DNA of 64,000 bases, from the NCBI GenBank assembly GCA_947493455.1, contig CANLRB010000013.1, positions 61,921 through 125,920 of the forward strand. Direction: 5' to 3'. The DNA is from an uncultured Pseudoalteromonas sp. (GTDB lineage: Bacteria; Pseudomonadota; Gammaproteobacteria; Enterobacterales; Alteromonadaceae). The notes under the pieces are model-generated. The model saw only the letters and a program-made list of their open reading frames with translations. It searched no databases and had not been told where the DNA came from. Each line of letters opens with the position of its first letter. The stretch's first letter is position 1. Positions 54,910 through 64,000 of the stretch are shown piece after piece. The position numbers and the translations under genes were made by a program.

Positions 54910-55533
54910 TCAGCCGTGTTTTTCTAGTTTAAAGTCAAGTTGTACTGATAAACCAGACTGAACTTGTGCCTGTCCGTTAATTACTTTGGGTTTGTACTTC
55001 CACTTTTTCAATGCCTTAATCGCTGCACGATTAAATACCCGCTTAGGCTTCGCGTCTATTACCTTAACATCAAATACTTGGCCCGTCTCAGAAATAGAAA
55101 AGTTAAGTTGTACCCAACCTTCAATGCCATCACGCGCAGGGCCTGCCGGGTAGCTCGGTGGAATTTGCACTAACGGTGTTGCATCGCCCTCCGGTGCACC
55201 AAAGCTATTCATTGATGGGGCTTCAACCTCCATTTTTATTTCTGGATTTGCCGCGATCAGTTCCGTTGTTGTTGTCTCTGCTGTGGGCAGTTTCATTTTT
55301 GGTGGCGGATTTTGTGGTTGCGGTTTGGGTTGCAACCTCGGTTTTTCATGCACTTTGGTTTCTGCACGGGGCATCTCTATTTCTACCGCGAATTCATCGA
55401 TTGGTTTGTTGGCTGGCGGTGTGGCTCCTTTAATTAAATATTGCATAAATGCGAAAAGCATAAAGGTTACAATTGCTGCTAATGCTGCGGCAATTAAAAA
55501 GCGAAGTCCGTTAGATTGTGTTGTTTGAGTCAT
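54910..55533 (-). CDS. tonB: TonB-family energy transducer
   Basis: 207 residues. One N-terminal membrane helix (FLIAAALAAIVTFMLFAFMQYL) is followed by a proline- and lysine-rich periplasm-spanning stretch (RLQPKPQPQNPPPKMKLP). The C-terminal TonB domain reads YPAGPARDGIEGWVQLNFSISETGQVFDVKVIDAKP, then FNRAAIKALKKWKYKP. It transmits proton-motive force from ExbBD to outer-membrane receptors. No exbBD or receptor is nearby. Location before an ECF sigma gene links it to envelope or nutrient signalling. Confidence 0.9.
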   Translation of the reverse strand: MTQTTQSNGLRFLIAAALAAIVTFMLFAFMQYLIKGATPPANKPIDEFAVEIEMPRAETKVHEKPRLQPKPQPQNPPPKMKLPTAETTTTELIAANPEIKMEVEAPSMNSFGAPEGDATPLVQIPPSYPAGPARDGIEGWVQLNFSISETGQVFDVKVIDAKPKRVFNRAAIKALKKWKYKPKVINGQAQVQSGLSVQLDFKLEKHG

Positions 55534-55719
55534 ATAAATAGCCCTTTTTTCTCAAAGTTATTTATAAAACGCGGCAAAAATAAAAAAGGGGTGAAATTAT
55601 TTTTACTTTTACTTGTTATTTTTCGCTTTTGCACCCATTTATTAAGCTTAGAGTTCAAATGGCTAGTTTGATAAAGTTGAATTTGTTATATTGTAACAAA
55701 GTTATTATTTGGATATGTT

Positions 55720-56331
55720 GTGGCTGAAGTAAGAGCAAGAGTCCAACTGAAAGTTGGTAAAAATAGTGATGTTCCCGCTGAATTGGTTTCATTTCATGGG
55801 CTTCAAGATGGGCAAGAGCATGTCGCGGTCATATTTAATCAAGCGGATAAAACCCAAAAAGCACCGCTCATTCGTATGCACTCAGAGTGCCTGACCGGTG
55901 ATGTATTTCACTCGTCGCGCTGTGATTGTGGTGAGCAGTTAAATGAATGTATCGATAAAATGAAGGATGAAGGCGGCGTTATTTTGTATTTACGCCAAGA
56001 AGGACGCGGCATTGGGCTATATAATAAAATTGATGCATATGTGCTGCAGTCGCAGGGGATGAATACCTACGAAGCAAATAACCATTTAGGGTTTGAAGAT
56101 GATTTGCGCGACTTTAGCGATGCGGTATTGATGTTACAAGCCCTTGGTCTTGAACAAGTACAATTGGTTACTAATAATCCGCGTAAAATGAAATCATTGA
56201 CTGACGCCGGTATTGAAATTGTGAAACAAGTAAATACCTCAGCACATGTAAAAGACGGCAATGAAGCGTATTTGCAAACAAAAGTGACGCATGGCGATCA
56301 TATGCTGGATTTAGAAAAAACAAAGAAGTAG
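55720..56331 (+). CDS. ribA: GTP cyclohydrolase II
   Basis: 203 residues, a stand-alone RibA. It opens GTP to 2,5-diamino-6-ribosylamino-pyrimidinone 5'-phosphate, the first step of riboflavin synthesis. The zinc site [17 protein letters not shown] has the three Cys residues. The [17 protein letters not shown] segment holds the catalytic Arg and the guanine-binding region, and [11 protein letters not shown] is conserved. The start is a GTG. No FMN riboswitch was recognised upstream. It ends with a strong terminator. Confidence 0.95.
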   Translation: MAEVRARVQLKVGKNSDVPAELVSFHGLQDGQEHVAVIFNQADKTQKAPLIRMHSECLTGDVFHSSRCDCGEQLNECIDKMKDEGGVILYLRQEGRGIGLYNKIDAYVLQSQGMNTYEANNHLGFEDDLRDFSDAVLMLQALGLEQVQLVTNNPRKMKSLTDAGIEIVKQVNTSAHVKDGNEAYLQTKVTHGDHMLDLEKTKK

Positions 56332-56355
56332 CATAGAGCAACTAAATTGAAGTTA

Positions 56356-56381
56356 AAAACGCACCCAATTGGGTGCGTTTT
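56356..56381 (+). terminator. Terminator of ribA
   Basis: AAAACGCACCC/GGGTGCGTTTT perfect stem around AATT, 25 bases after the ribA stop. Confidence 0.9.
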
Positions 56382-56399
56382 AAGTTGGCTAGAAAAAAT

Positions 56400-57188
56400 A
56401 TGGCAATTGAATTAAGAATTTTTAAAGCAAAAGCAGGTGTAGAATGGATGAAAGCAGGTTGGCAGCTGTTTAAAATCCAACCGGGCACATTTATTGGCAT
56501 GCAAATAGTGCTTGCAGCAGTCTCACTGATCGCTTTTGTGATTCCGTTTTTACAAATCCCTGCCGCATTGGCGACTCCTTTTTTGACCGCAGGTATGTAT
56601 AAAGCAATGCTGATGCGCCAGCAAGGCCAATCTATTGAGCTTGCCGATATGTTTAAACCGTTTGTCGAAGCGGGGCGTCGCGTTATGTTGTTTCGCTTGG
56701 GCCTATATCATATGGCAGCCGGTTTATTGCTCGCTATGTTGTCAACCTGGTTGTTTCAAGACGCCCTTGCTTTACTTGAACAAAACACTACCAACCCTGA
56801 ATTACTTGCTCAAGAAATGGTAAACACTATTCAATTACCTAATGTGGTTGTGATGGTTGCGGCGGTGGCTGTCTATTCAATGTGTTTTGCTTATACCATT
56901 CCGCTTATTTATTTTACGCAAAACAACAGTATTCTTGAGGCCATTAAAGCCAGTTTAATGGTGTTTTGGCATAATATGGCTGCAGTGGCTGTGTTCCACT
57001 TAATTGCGTCATTCTTATTTATTGTTGCGGCGTTTGCGTCCTTCTTACCATTGCTCATCTTTATGCCAATTATTTACGCGGCGTATTTTATTTCGTTCCA
57101 AGCAATGTTTATGTCGAACATTGTGATTAAATCGAGCGATGTTGAAAAAGCGGATGCGGCAAAATCAACTGACAGGTTTGATGCTTAA
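56400..57188 (+). CDS. BPSS1780 family membrane protein
   Basis: About 262 residues with six predicted membrane helices. It shows the family's opening WMKAGWQLFKIQPGTFIGMQI and the MYKAMLMRQQGQSIELADMF linker. The family is widespread in Beta- and Gammaproteobacteria with no assigned function. It is written from the ATG at 56400, where the family starts; an upstream frame extension runs into the ribA terminator. Its stop overlaps the recX start by one base, so it is coupled to recX here. Confidence 0.85.
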   Translation: MAIELRIFKAKAGVEWMKAGWQLFKIQPGTFIGMQIVLAAVSLIAFVIPFLQIPAALATPFLTAGMYKAMLMRQQGQSIELADMFKPFVEAGRRVMLFRLGLYHMAAGLLLAMLSTWLFQDALALLEQNTTNPELLAQEMVNTIQLPNVVVMVAAVAVYSMCFAYTIPLIYFTQNNSILEAIKASLMVFWHNMAAVAVFHLIASFLFIVAAFASFLPLLIFMPIIYAAYFISFQAMFMSNIVIKSSDVEKADAAKSTDRFDA

Positions 57189-57652
57189 TGGATGACAAAG
57201 AGCGCCAGAAACATAAAAACTATGTGCTCTGGCTGTTGTCGCGACAAGACTATTCAACCAAGCAAATAACAACTAAATTACAGTCGCGCGGCGTTGAACC
57301 TGAGTATATTCAAGAATTAATTACATATTGTACTGAACATCATTTTATTGATGATGTTCGCTTTTGCGAGAGTTTTATTATTAGACAAACCAATAAGTTA
57401 CTTGGTTATCAACGAATAAAGTCAGACGCCTATAATAAAGGGCTAGATACTGAGTTGGTCGAAACTATGATAAATGAAATGGAAATAGACTGGTATCAAC
57501 TAGCGCAATCCGCATATAATAAGAAGTTTTCGAACAATAATGAAAGTCTCGACTATAAAGAAAAAGCAAAACGAATGCGATATTTAAGTTATCGCGGCTT
57601 TAATCGTGACCAAATTGAATTTGCAATGCAACCCAACCCGTCAGACGAGTGA
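57188..57652 (+). CDS. recX: Regulatory protein RecX
   Basis: 154 residues with the three-helix repeats of RecX: LWLLSRQDYSTKQITTKLQSRGV at the start, IDDVRFCESFIIRQ and KAKRMRYLSYRGFNRDQIEFAM at the end. RecX binds RecA filaments and inhibits RecA. recA is not adjacent in this window, unlike in E. coli, but recX is still followed by alaS. Confidence 0.92.
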   Translation: MDDKERQKHKNYVLWLLSRQDYSTKQITTKLQSRGVEPEYIQELITYCTEHHFIDDVRFCESFIIRQTNKLLGYQRIKSDAYNKGLDTELVETMINEMEIDWYQLAQSAYNKKFSNNNESLDYKEKAKRMRYLSYRGFNRDQIEFAMQPNPSDE

Positions 57653-57661
57653 GATTAATAG

Positions 57662-60262
57662 ATGCAGCATATGACGACCGCACAGATACGTAAGGCGTTT
57701 CTAGATTATTTTGCTTCACAGCAACACCAAATCGTTCCTTCTAGTTCTTTAGTACCAGGCAATGATCCAACCCTGTTATTTACCAATGCAGGTATGGTGC
57801 AGTTTAAAGATGTATTTTTAGGCGCTGAGCGTCGTCCATATACGCGAGCGACAAGCTCTCAGCGTTGTGTACGTGCTGGTGGTAAGCATAATGATTTAGA
57901 AAACGTAGGCTATACGGCGCGTCATCACACATTTTTTGAAATGCTGGGTAACTTTAGTTTTGGTGATTATTTCAAACAAGATGCAATTAAATTTGCATGG
58001 GAATTTTTGACTGAAACAATCAAATTACCAAAAGAAAAGTTGTTGGTTACTGTGTATCACACTGATGACGAAGCGTTTGATATTTGGCATAACCAAATGG
58101 GATTGCCTGAAGATAAAATTATTCGCATTGATACGGCAGATAACTTCTGGTCGATGGGTGATACAGGTCCATGTGGCCCGTGTTCAGAGATCTTTTACGA
58201 TCACGGTGAAGAGATTTGGGGTGGTCCTCCGGGGTCACCTGAAGAAGACGGCGACCGTTTCATTGAGATTTGGAACCTTGTATTTATGCAATTTAACCGT
58301 CAAGCCGACGGTAAAATGGAACCACTTCCACAGCAGTCTGTTGATACGGGGATGGGTCTTGAGCGTATTTCTGCCATTATGCAGGGCGTGCATTCAAACT
58401 ATGAAATTGATATTTTTCAAAACTTAATAAAAGCTGCAGCTGCCGTAACTCATGCACAAGATTTAGAAGATAAATCATTACGCGTTATTGCTGATCATAT
58501 TCGCTCATGTGCGTTTTTAATTTCTGACGGGGTAATGCCGTCAAACGAAGGCCGTGGTTATGTTTTACGCCGTATCATTCGTCGTGCGGTTCGTCACGGA
58601 AACAAATTAGGCGCAACGGGTACTTTCTTCCACAAGTTGGTTGCGGCTCTAGCCGAGCAAATGGGCGATGCTTACCCTGAATTACATAAGCAACAAGCGA
58701 TCATCGAAAAAGTATTACGTATCGAAGAAGAACAATTCGGTAAAACACTCGACCGCGGTTTAGCAATTTTAGAAGATAGCTTAAAAACCCTAGAAGGCGA
58801 TGTTATTCCGGGTGACCTAGTATTTAAACTTTACGACACTTATGGTTTCCCAGCTGACTTAACAGCCGACGTAGCGCGTGAACGCTTTATGACAATCGAC
58901 GAGCGCGGTTTCCAAGAAGCAATGGAAGTTCAGCGTAAAAAAGCGCAGCAGGCAGGTAAATTTGGTACTGACTACAACGAGCAGTTAAAGTCAGAAAAAA
59001 CGACTGACTTTAAAGGTTACGACAGCGAGTCATATACAGGCACCGTTGTTGAACTATTTAGCGAAGCTGAAGCGGTTTCTGTACTTGAAGACGGCGCAAA
59101 AGGCATTGTGATTTTAGATCGCACTCCATTTTACGCTGAGTCAGGTGGTCAAGTAGGTGACACAGGTGTACTTAAAGTTGCTGGTGGCGAGTTTTTAGTT
59201 GAAGACACAACAAAACTTGGCAACGCATTTGCGCATAAAGGTAAAGTGGTTGGTCGCATTGGTGTAAATGACCGTGTAGAAGCGGAAGTTGACGCTGTTC
59301 GCCGTAACAATATTAAAAAGAACCACACTGCGACGCACTTATTACATGAAGCGCTACGTGTAGTTCTTGGTGAGCATGTGGGTCAAAAAGGCTCTCTGAA
59401 TGATGAAGAGCGTTTACGCTTTGACTTTTCTCACTTTGAAGCTGTATCAAAAGCGCAGTTACAACAAATTGAAGACATGGTAAATAGCGAAATCCGCCGT
59501 AATACCGATTTGAACACAGAGTTGATGCAAATTGACGCTGCGAAAGAAAAAGGCGCAATGGCGCTCTTTGGCGAAAAATATGACGATGAAGTTCGTGTTG
59601 TTAGCATTGGTCAATTTTCAATTGAGCTGTGCGGCGGTACCCATGTAACGCGTACGGGTGATATTGGTTTATTCAAAATTGTATCTGAAGGTGGTATTGC
59701 TGCGGGTGTACGTCGTATTGAAGCGGTTACCGGTGAAGGCGCAATGGCATACATCAACAAGCAAGCTGATGTACTGACACAAATTGCAGGACTTGTTAAG
59801 GGTGATAGCGCGAATGTGCTTGAAAAAGTGTCATCGTTGGTCGAACGCGCGAAAGGTCTTGAAAAAGAAATCACACAATTAAAAGACAAGTTAGCGAGTG
59901 CCGCTGGTGCATCACTATTAGATGGTGCTGTTGATATTAACGGTGTTAAATTGCTTGTTGCCAATGTTGAAGGTACCGAGTCGAAAGCACTTCGTGGCCT
60001 TGTTGATGAGCTTAAAACTAAAATGGGCTCAGGCGTGATTGCACTCGGTGTCGCTAATGGCGATAAAGTGAGCTTAATTGTTGGTGTGACCAAGGATCTT
60101 ACTGGTCAATTTAAAGCGGGCGAGCTGGTTAACCATATGGCCTCACAAGTAGGCGGTAAGGGCGGTGGTCGTCCAGATATGGCGCAAGCTGGTGGTTCAC
60201 AACCTGAAAACTTAACGCAAGCGCTTGAAAGTGTGTCAGCGTGGGTGACTGAGCGCGCATAA
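57662..60262 (+). CDS. alaS: Alanyl-tRNA synthetase
   Basis: 866 residues in the usual order. The class II core includes [21 protein letters not shown] and [13 protein letters not shown]. The editing domain has the zinc-ligand motif [12 protein letters not shown] with CGGTHV, and the C-terminal DHHA1/C-Ala domain has [15 protein letters not shown]. It charges tRNA-Ala and clears mischarged Ser and Gly. It lies 9 bases after recX and 3 bases before lysC, all on the plus strand. Confidence 0.98.
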   Translation: MQHMTTAQIRKAFLDYFASQQHQIVPSSSLVPGNDPTLLFTNAGMVQFKDVFLGAERRPYTRATSSQRCVRAGGKHNDLENVGYTARHHTFFEMLGNFSFGDYFKQDAIKFAWEFLTETIKLPKEKLLVTVYHTDDEAFDIWHNQMGLPEDKIIRIDTADNFWSMGDTGPCGPCSEIFYDHGEEIWGGPPGSPEEDGDRFIEIWNLVFMQFNRQADGKMEPLPQQSVDTGMGLERISAIMQGVHSNYEIDIFQNLIKAAAAVTHAQDLEDKSLRVIADHIRSCAFLISDGVMPSNEGRGYVLRRIIRRAVRHGNKLGATGTFFHKLVAALAEQMGDAYPELHKQQAIIEKVLRIEEEQFGKTLDRGLAILEDSLKTLEGDVIPGDLVFKLYDTYGFPADLTADVARERFMTIDERGFQEAMEVQRKKAQQAGKFGTDYNEQLKSEKTTDFKGYDSESYTGTVVELFSEAEAVSVLEDGAKGIVILDRTPFYAESGGQVGDTGVLKVAGGEFLVEDTTKLGNAFAHKGKVVGRIGVNDRVEAEVDAVRRNNIKKNHTATHLLHEALRVVLGEHVGQKGSLNDEERLRFDFSHFEAVSKAQLQQIEDMVNSEIRRNTDLNTELMQIDAAKEKGAMALFGEKYDDEVRVVSIGQFSIELCGGTHVTRTGDIGLFKIVSEGGIAAGVRRIEAVTGEGAMAYINKQADVLTQIAGLVKGDSANVLEKVSSLVERAKGLEKEITQLKDKLASAAGASLLDGAVDINGVKLLVANVEGTESKALRGLVDELKTKMGSGVIALGVANGDKVSLIVGVTKDLTGQFKAGELVNHMASQVGGKGGGRPDMAQAGGSQPENLTQALESVSAWVTERA

Positions 60263-60265
60263 TTT

Positions 60266-61489
60266 GTGGCGTTATTAGTTCAAAAATATGGCGGTACTTC
60301 GGTTGGTTCAATTGAACGAATCGAAGCTGTCGCCGACCATATTGTCAAAACAAAACAGCAAGGGCATAGCATTGTTGTTGTTGTCTCAGCAATGTCTGGT
60401 GAAACAAATCGATTGCTCGATTTAGCGATGCAAGTTGATAGCCGAGCTAACTCGCGTGAGCTCGACGTATTGTTAAGCACAGGCGAGCAAGTTTCTATTT
60501 CATTATTGGCGATGGCGATCATCAAACGAGGCCATTCTGCTATTAGCCTTTTGGCGGATCAAGCCGAAATTCTTACCGATAACCTGTTTGGCAAAGCACG
60601 CATTCAGCATATTCATGGCAACCGATTGAGTTTGGAGCTTGAACAAGGTCGTATTGTTATTTTGGCAGGGTTCCAAGGACGTGATATTGAAGGCAATATT
60701 ACAACGCTCGGTCGCGGTGGTACAGATACCAGTGCGGTAGAAGTCGCTGCTGCGCTTAATGCCGATGAATGCCAAATTTATACGGATGTTGATGGTGTGT
60801 ACACGACCGACCCTCGAATCGAACCCAACGCGCGACGGATGGATTTTGTTACATTTGAAGAGATGTTGGAGCTTGCGAGTTTAGGTGCAAAAGTGTTACA
60901 AATTCGGTCAGTGGAAGCGGCGGGACGACACAATATTCCTTTAAGAGTTTTGTCTAGTTTTAAACCTGATCATGGCACGTTAATCAGTTATGAGCAAAAC
61001 ACGATGAGAGAAAAAATCGTATCGGGTATCGCGTTTAATCGCGATGAAGCCCTTATTGAAGTAATCGGCCTACCTAATTCACCGCAAAAATTGGCAGATT
61101 TGTTGGCGGTCTTTGCAAAAAATCATATCGAAATCGATATGATCACAACAAAAAGTCAAAAGTCTGAAAATATCGACTATGCTATTACTGTACATCAAAA
61201 TGATTTTACACAAGTTTTAGAGTTGTTAGAGAGTGAAAAAGCAACTTTGGGTTTTTGTTCAGTGTGCGGTAATGAACAGGTCGCTAAAATTTCAGTTGTT
61301 GGTGTAGGGATGAAATCAAATGCTGGTGTTGCGAGTCAACTGTTTACGGCATTAGCAAATGAGAATATTGCTGTTGAACTTATCACTACGTCAGAAATAA
61401 AAATTTCAGTGTTAGTAGAAGAAAAGTACTTAGAGTTGGGAGTTAGAACACTCCATAGTGCATTTGCACTAGATTCTGAGGAATTTTAG
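60266..61489 (+). CDS. lysC: Aspartokinase
   Basis: 407 residues, a monofunctional aspartate kinase. The N-terminal kinase opening LLVQKYGGTSVGSIERI and the FQGRDIEGNITTLGRGGTDTSAV substrate loop are intact. Two ACT domains follow (for example ISVVGVGMKSNAGVASQLF), which usually bind lysine or threonine for feedback inhibition. It makes beta-aspartyl phosphate for lysine, methionine and threonine. The start is GTG three bases after the alaS stop, without a clear ribosome-binding site, so coupling to alaS is likely. Confidence 0.95.
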   Translation: MALLVQKYGGTSVGSIERIEAVADHIVKTKQQGHSIVVVVSAMSGETNRLLDLAMQVDSRANSRELDVLLSTGEQVSISLLAMAIIKRGHSAISLLADQAEILTDNLFGKARIQHIHGNRLSLELEQGRIVILAGFQGRDIEGNITTLGRGGTDTSAVEVAAALNADECQIYTDVDGVYTTDPRIEPNARRMDFVTFEEMLELASLGAKVLQIRSVEAAGRHNIPLRVLSSFKPDHGTLISYEQNTMREKIVSGIAFNRDEALIEVIGLPNSPQKLADLLAVFAKNHIEIDMITTKSQKSENIDYAITVHQNDFTQVLELLESEKATLGFCSVCGNEQVAKISVVGVGMKSNAGVASQLFTALANENIAVELITTSEIKISVLVEEKYLELGVRTLHSAFALDSEEF

Positions 61490-61574
61490 AAATAAATTTA
61501 GTTATGTGTCTAATATTCATGTAAAATGGAATTGATACGGAATCTTTTAACTTTGGATTATTAGGAGCTATAGA

Positions 61575-61766
61575 ATGCTGATTCTAACTCGTCGCGTTGG
61601 TGAAACCCTTATGATTGGGGATGAAGTAACAGTTACTGTACTAGGTGTAAAAGGAAACCAAGTACGTATTGGTGTAAATGCACCTAAAGATGTTTCTGTT
61701 CATCGTGAAGAAATTTATATGCGAATTCAAGCTGAGAAAGCAAATCCGCAACCGGGCAATGAATAA
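61575..61766 (+). CDS. csrA: Carbon storage regulator CsrA
   Basis: 63 residues, nearly identical in its core to E. coli Csr[16 protein letters not shown], the RNA-binding Arg/Leu edge, and [19 protein letters not shown]. CsrA binds GGA-containing hairpins in mRNAs and blocks or stabilises them, controlling carbon flow, motility and biofilms. An AGGAGC ribosome-binding site precedes the ATG. The order alaS-lysC-csrA is typical of this order of bacteria. Confidence 0.98.
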   Translation: MLILTRRVGETLMIGDEVTVTVLGVKGNQVRIGVNAPKDVSVHREEIYMRIQAEKANPQPGNE

Positions 61767-61786
61767 TATTGCTATATCGTGAAAGG

Positions 61787-61810
61787 CCAGCGTTTATCGC
61801 TGGTTTTTTT
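61787..61810 (+). terminator. Terminator of csrA
   Basis: CCAGCG/CGCTGG stem with a five-base loop and a T-run. Confidence 0.9.
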
Positions 61811-61934
61811 GTGCCTAAAAGAACTAGATTTCGATTTTTTTTAGTTTAAATCAAATTAATTATATTACCCTCTATATTGTATACATTCACCTTGGTATGA
61901 TTTTAGTAACACCGTTCGATAGAAGAATTTAATA

Positions 61935-63737
61935 ATGAAAAAAATAGCGTTAGCTGTGGCGATAGCATTGTCAACCGCAGCATGTGTTGATGTGCCACAT
62001 AATTCAAAACCTATAGTGACAAGCCAAGTTGAAGCCGAAAGTGAAAAATTTATCGCTTTAGTTGAAGCGTATTTTGACGAAGGCATCGCCTATTACCCAA
62101 TAGCCGGTACTTATGTCGGTCAGCCGCAATATAATGATCAATGGACACCTGCGTTAAATGAGGCAAACCGTGCCAAGTATACGGCGTTTGTAAAACGCTA
62201 TTTAGCGAAACTCGAAGCAATTGATGTATCGCTGTTACAAGGGCAAGACCTTTTAAGTTTTGAAGTATTTAAACGTGATTTAGAGTTAGCTGTTGAAGGT
62301 ACGCAATTTCCGAGTTATTTAATACCTATTGACCAAATGGCAGGTGAACACAATTTATTTGCAGGTTTTGGCTCTGGGCAAAACGTACAACCGTTTAATA
62401 CGGTATCTGATTTTAACGATTTTGAACGTCGTACGCATAGTTTTGTAACTTGGCTGCAAAGTGTTGAGAAATCGATGAAGCAGGGCATAGATGAAGGGGT
62501 TGTATTACCGCGTGTACTTGCTGAAAAGCTATTACCTCAGTTTGCAAGCCATGTTGTTGATGATCACACGAAAAGTATTTTCTGGTCGCCAGTCGAGGCG
62601 ATGCCAAGCTCAATTCCTACTGCTGATCAAACAAAAATAAAAGAACAATACAAGGCGCTCATTTTAAATACCATCGTGCCAGCTTATCAGCGCATGGCAC
62701 AGTTCATCGAGAATGAATATATCCCAGCAGCGCGCTCAAGCTTTGGTTATGGCGAATTACCTAACGGTAAAGCATGGTACGAATACCGTATTAAAGTGCA
62801 TACTACCCTTGATTTAAATGCGGATGAAATTCATGAAATCGGTTTGCAAGAAGTTGCACGTATTTTGTCGGAGATGGAAAAGGTAAAAGAGGAAGTTAAG
62901 TTTGATGGCAGCTTGGCTGACTTTTTCGTCCATTTGAGAGAAAGCGATGAGTTTTATTACGAGACTCCAGAAGCGTTAATCAAGGCGTATGAAGATGTCA
63001 AAACAAATATTGATAGTCGCCTGCCAAAGCTATTTAATATTGCACCTAAAGCCGACTATGTAGTGAGAGCCGTTGAATCTTATCGTGCTCAATCTGCAGC
63101 AGGGGCGTCATATCAGGGGCCTGCTCCAGATGGTTCTCGCCCAGGTATATTTTACATCAACACCTTTAATCTAAAAGCGCAGCCTAAATTCCTACTCGAA
63201 ACCTTATCAATCCATGAGGCATCGCCGGGTCATCACTTCCAAACAGCATTGCAGCAGGAAGTGGAGGGGCTTCCGAGATTTAGACGCTTTGGTAATTACA
63301 CCGTATATGAAGAGGGCTGGGCACTATACGCTGAAAGCCTAGGTAAAGAGCTTGGATTATTTACCGACCCATATATGTGGTACGGACGCTTAGTTGATGA
63401 GCAGCTCAGAGCGATGAGATTGGTATTAGATACAGGGTTCCATGCAAAAGGCTGGACGCGTGAGCAAGGAATCGAATACATGAAAGCCAACTCTTCAATG
63501 GCCGAGAGTGATATTGTTTCAGAAGTTGAGCGCTATATTGGTTGGCCAGGCCAGGCTCTTTCGTATAAATTGGGCGAATTTACGATTCGTGAATTGCGAG
63601 AGACAGCTCAAAAAGAGTTGGGTGATAAGTTTGACGTAAAAGAGTTCCACACGCAAATTTTGATAGACGGCTCCTTACCTATGCCGATTCTTGAGAAGAA
63701 AATCTTAAGATGGGTTGAACAAGTAAAGAAAAGCTAA
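61935..63737 (+). CDS. DUF885 family lipoprotein (putative metallopeptidase)
   Basis: 600 residues. The signal ends STAACVDV, a lipobox. DUF885 proteins are predicted zinc peptidases; the motif SIHEASPGHHFQ matches the family's HEx(S)PGHH signature, and an EGWALYAESLG segment supplies the downstream Glu. The substrate is not known. It lies between csrA and the tRNA-Ser gene, which are adjacent in E. coli, and has its own terminator. Confidence 0.9.
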   Translation: MKKIALAVAIALSTAACVDVPHNSKPIVTSQVEAESEKFIALVEAYFDEGIAYYPIAGTYVGQPQYNDQWTPALNEANRAKYTAFVKRYLAKLEAIDVSLLQGQDLLSFEVFKRDLELAVEGTQFPSYLIPIDQMAGEHNLFAGFGSGQNVQPFNTVSDFNDFERRTHSFVTWLQSVEKSMKQGIDEGVVLPRVLAEKLLPQFASHVVDDHTKSIFWSPVEAMPSSIPTADQTKIKEQYKALILNTIVPAYQRMAQFIENEYIPAARSSFGYGELPNGKAWYEYRIKVHTTLDLNADEIHEIGLQEVARILSEMEKVKEEVKFDGSLADFFVHLRESDEFYYETPEALIKAYEDVKTNIDSRLPKLFNIAPKADYVVRAVESYRAQSAAGASYQGPAPDGSRPGIFYINTFNLKAQPKFLLETLSIHEASPGHHFQTALQQEVEGLPRFRRFGNYTVYEEGWALYAESLGKELGLFTDPYMWYGRLVDEQLRAMRLVLDTGFHAKGWTREQGIEYMKANSSMAESDIVSEVERYIGWPGQALSYKLGEFTIRELRETAQKELGDKFDVKEFHTQILIDGSLPMPILEKKILRWVEQVKKS

Positions 63738-63742
63738 TTAGT

Positions 63743-63768
63743 AAGCCCATTTTAATGGGCTTTTTTAT
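63743..63768 (+). terminator. Terminator of the DUF885 gene
   Basis: AAGCCCATT/AATGGGCTT stem around TT, followed by a T-run. Confidence 0.9.
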
Positions 63769-63881
63769 TGCGTTGTTACTGAAATTTGGTTAATTTAACA
63801 ACGTAACTTAAAGTAATTATGCAGTTTATATACAAACTGCATATTCTATGAGCATACAGTTAAAATTATCACTAAAAGTGT

Positions 63882-63909
63882 TTGACTTATTTTCATTAGG
63901 CTTTAATAT
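63882..63909 (+). promoter_or_regulatory. Promoter of tRNA-Ser
   Basis: TTGACT (63882-63887) and TAATAT (63904-63909) are 16 bases apart and lie just before a C-rich discriminator and the tRNA gene. Confidence 0.75.
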
Positions 63910-63924
63910 ACGCACCCACAAGAC

Positions 63925-64000
63925 GGAGAGGTGGCCGAGTGGCTGAAGGCGCTCCCCTGCTAAGGGAGTATAGGGTTTGTAGCCCTATCGAGGGTTCGAA
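63925..64000 (+). tRNA. tRNA-Ser(GCU), cut by window end
   Basis: The sequence starts GGAGAGGTGGCCGAGTGGC with the acceptor 5' strand and D-arm. The anticodon stem CTCCC/GGGAG encloses CTGCTAA with anticodon GCT. A long variable arm (TATAGGG...CCCTAT) marks a class II serine tRNA, and GGGTTCGAA begins the T-arm. The remaining T-stem and acceptor 3' strand are outside the window. Confidence 0.95.

Noticed and set aside
55158-55528. Plus-strand frames across tonB
   Set aside because: They mirror the proline-rich and membrane parts of tonB on the other strand.
55534-55719. Possible FMN riboswitch before ribA
   Set aside because: The region is AT-rich and lacks the conserved FMN-aptamer stems.

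Overview
The window looks like chromosome of a marine gammaproteobacterium of the order Alteromonadales (Pseudoalteromonas, Colwellia or a relative). The base composition is moderately AT-rich. Gene order matches enteric bacteria in several blocks: a convergent/divergent srmB|trmN pair, then fldB|xerD-dsbC-recJ-prfB-lysS, and recX-alaS-(lysC)-csrA-...-tRNA-Ser(GCU). Small families typical of the order are present (DUF3545, DUF440/YciU, DUF481, DUF885, BPSS1780). The genus is inference; no rRNA is present to fix it. I saw no IS element, prophage or CRISPR array.

Layout. 1-7.4 kb holds the end of the threonine operon (thrB' thrC), a GNAT acetyltransferase overlapping a CreA-like lipoprotein, ung, a LysR regulator, a DUF3545 protein and the pgi/tal pair on the minus strand. 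7.8-15.5 kb holds yaaA, a membrane diguanylate cyclase, a DUF3291 protein, a secreted YgjK-like GH63 glucosidase, ada, and two overlapping paralogous secreted TPR proteins. 15.7-24.6 kb is the housekeeping block: srmB, trmN, fldB, xerD with an apparent AUU start, dsbC, recJ, prfB with its programmed +1 frameshift, and lysS. 24.7-28.9 kb is a signalling unit: a periplasmic solute-binding lipoprotein translationally coupled to a membrane PAS / degenerate-GGDEF / intact-EAL protein, with a convergent HDOD gene.

29-45.9 kb is an efflux region with three RND pump/adaptor pairs. Two have their own TetR regulator and visible palindromic operators built from TAGAC/GTCTA half-sites. The third, AcrB-like, has a short leader ORF whose stop codon overlaps the adaptor start. 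None carries an outer-membrane TolC-type gene. lrgAB and an enoyl-CoA hydratase lie between them.

45.9-49.6 kb holds yciU, a DUF481 outer-membrane protein, a bPH-like membrane protein and an S9 peptidase lipoprotein. 49.6-51.4 kb is the main accessory region. It looks like a small integron gene-cassette array with no integrase in sight: yefM-yoeB toxin-antitoxin genes with TGTACA operators, and two small membrane-protein cassettes, separated by two well-formed attC sites and flanked by two degenerate ones. All cassette genes and attC sites share minus-strand orientation. About 600 bases of non-coding sequence with a short repeated motif follow.

52-64 kb holds a DUF4377 lipoprotein, a second HDOD gene, a tonB / ECF sigma / anti-sigma operon, ribA, a BPSS1780 membrane protein, recX, alaS, lysC, csrA, a DUF885 lipoprotein and the start of tRNA-Ser(GCU), cut by the window edge. 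The best candidates for follow-up are the cassette array with its uncharacterised membrane proteins, the binding-protein/EAL pair, the leader ORF before the third pump, and the AUU start of xerD.
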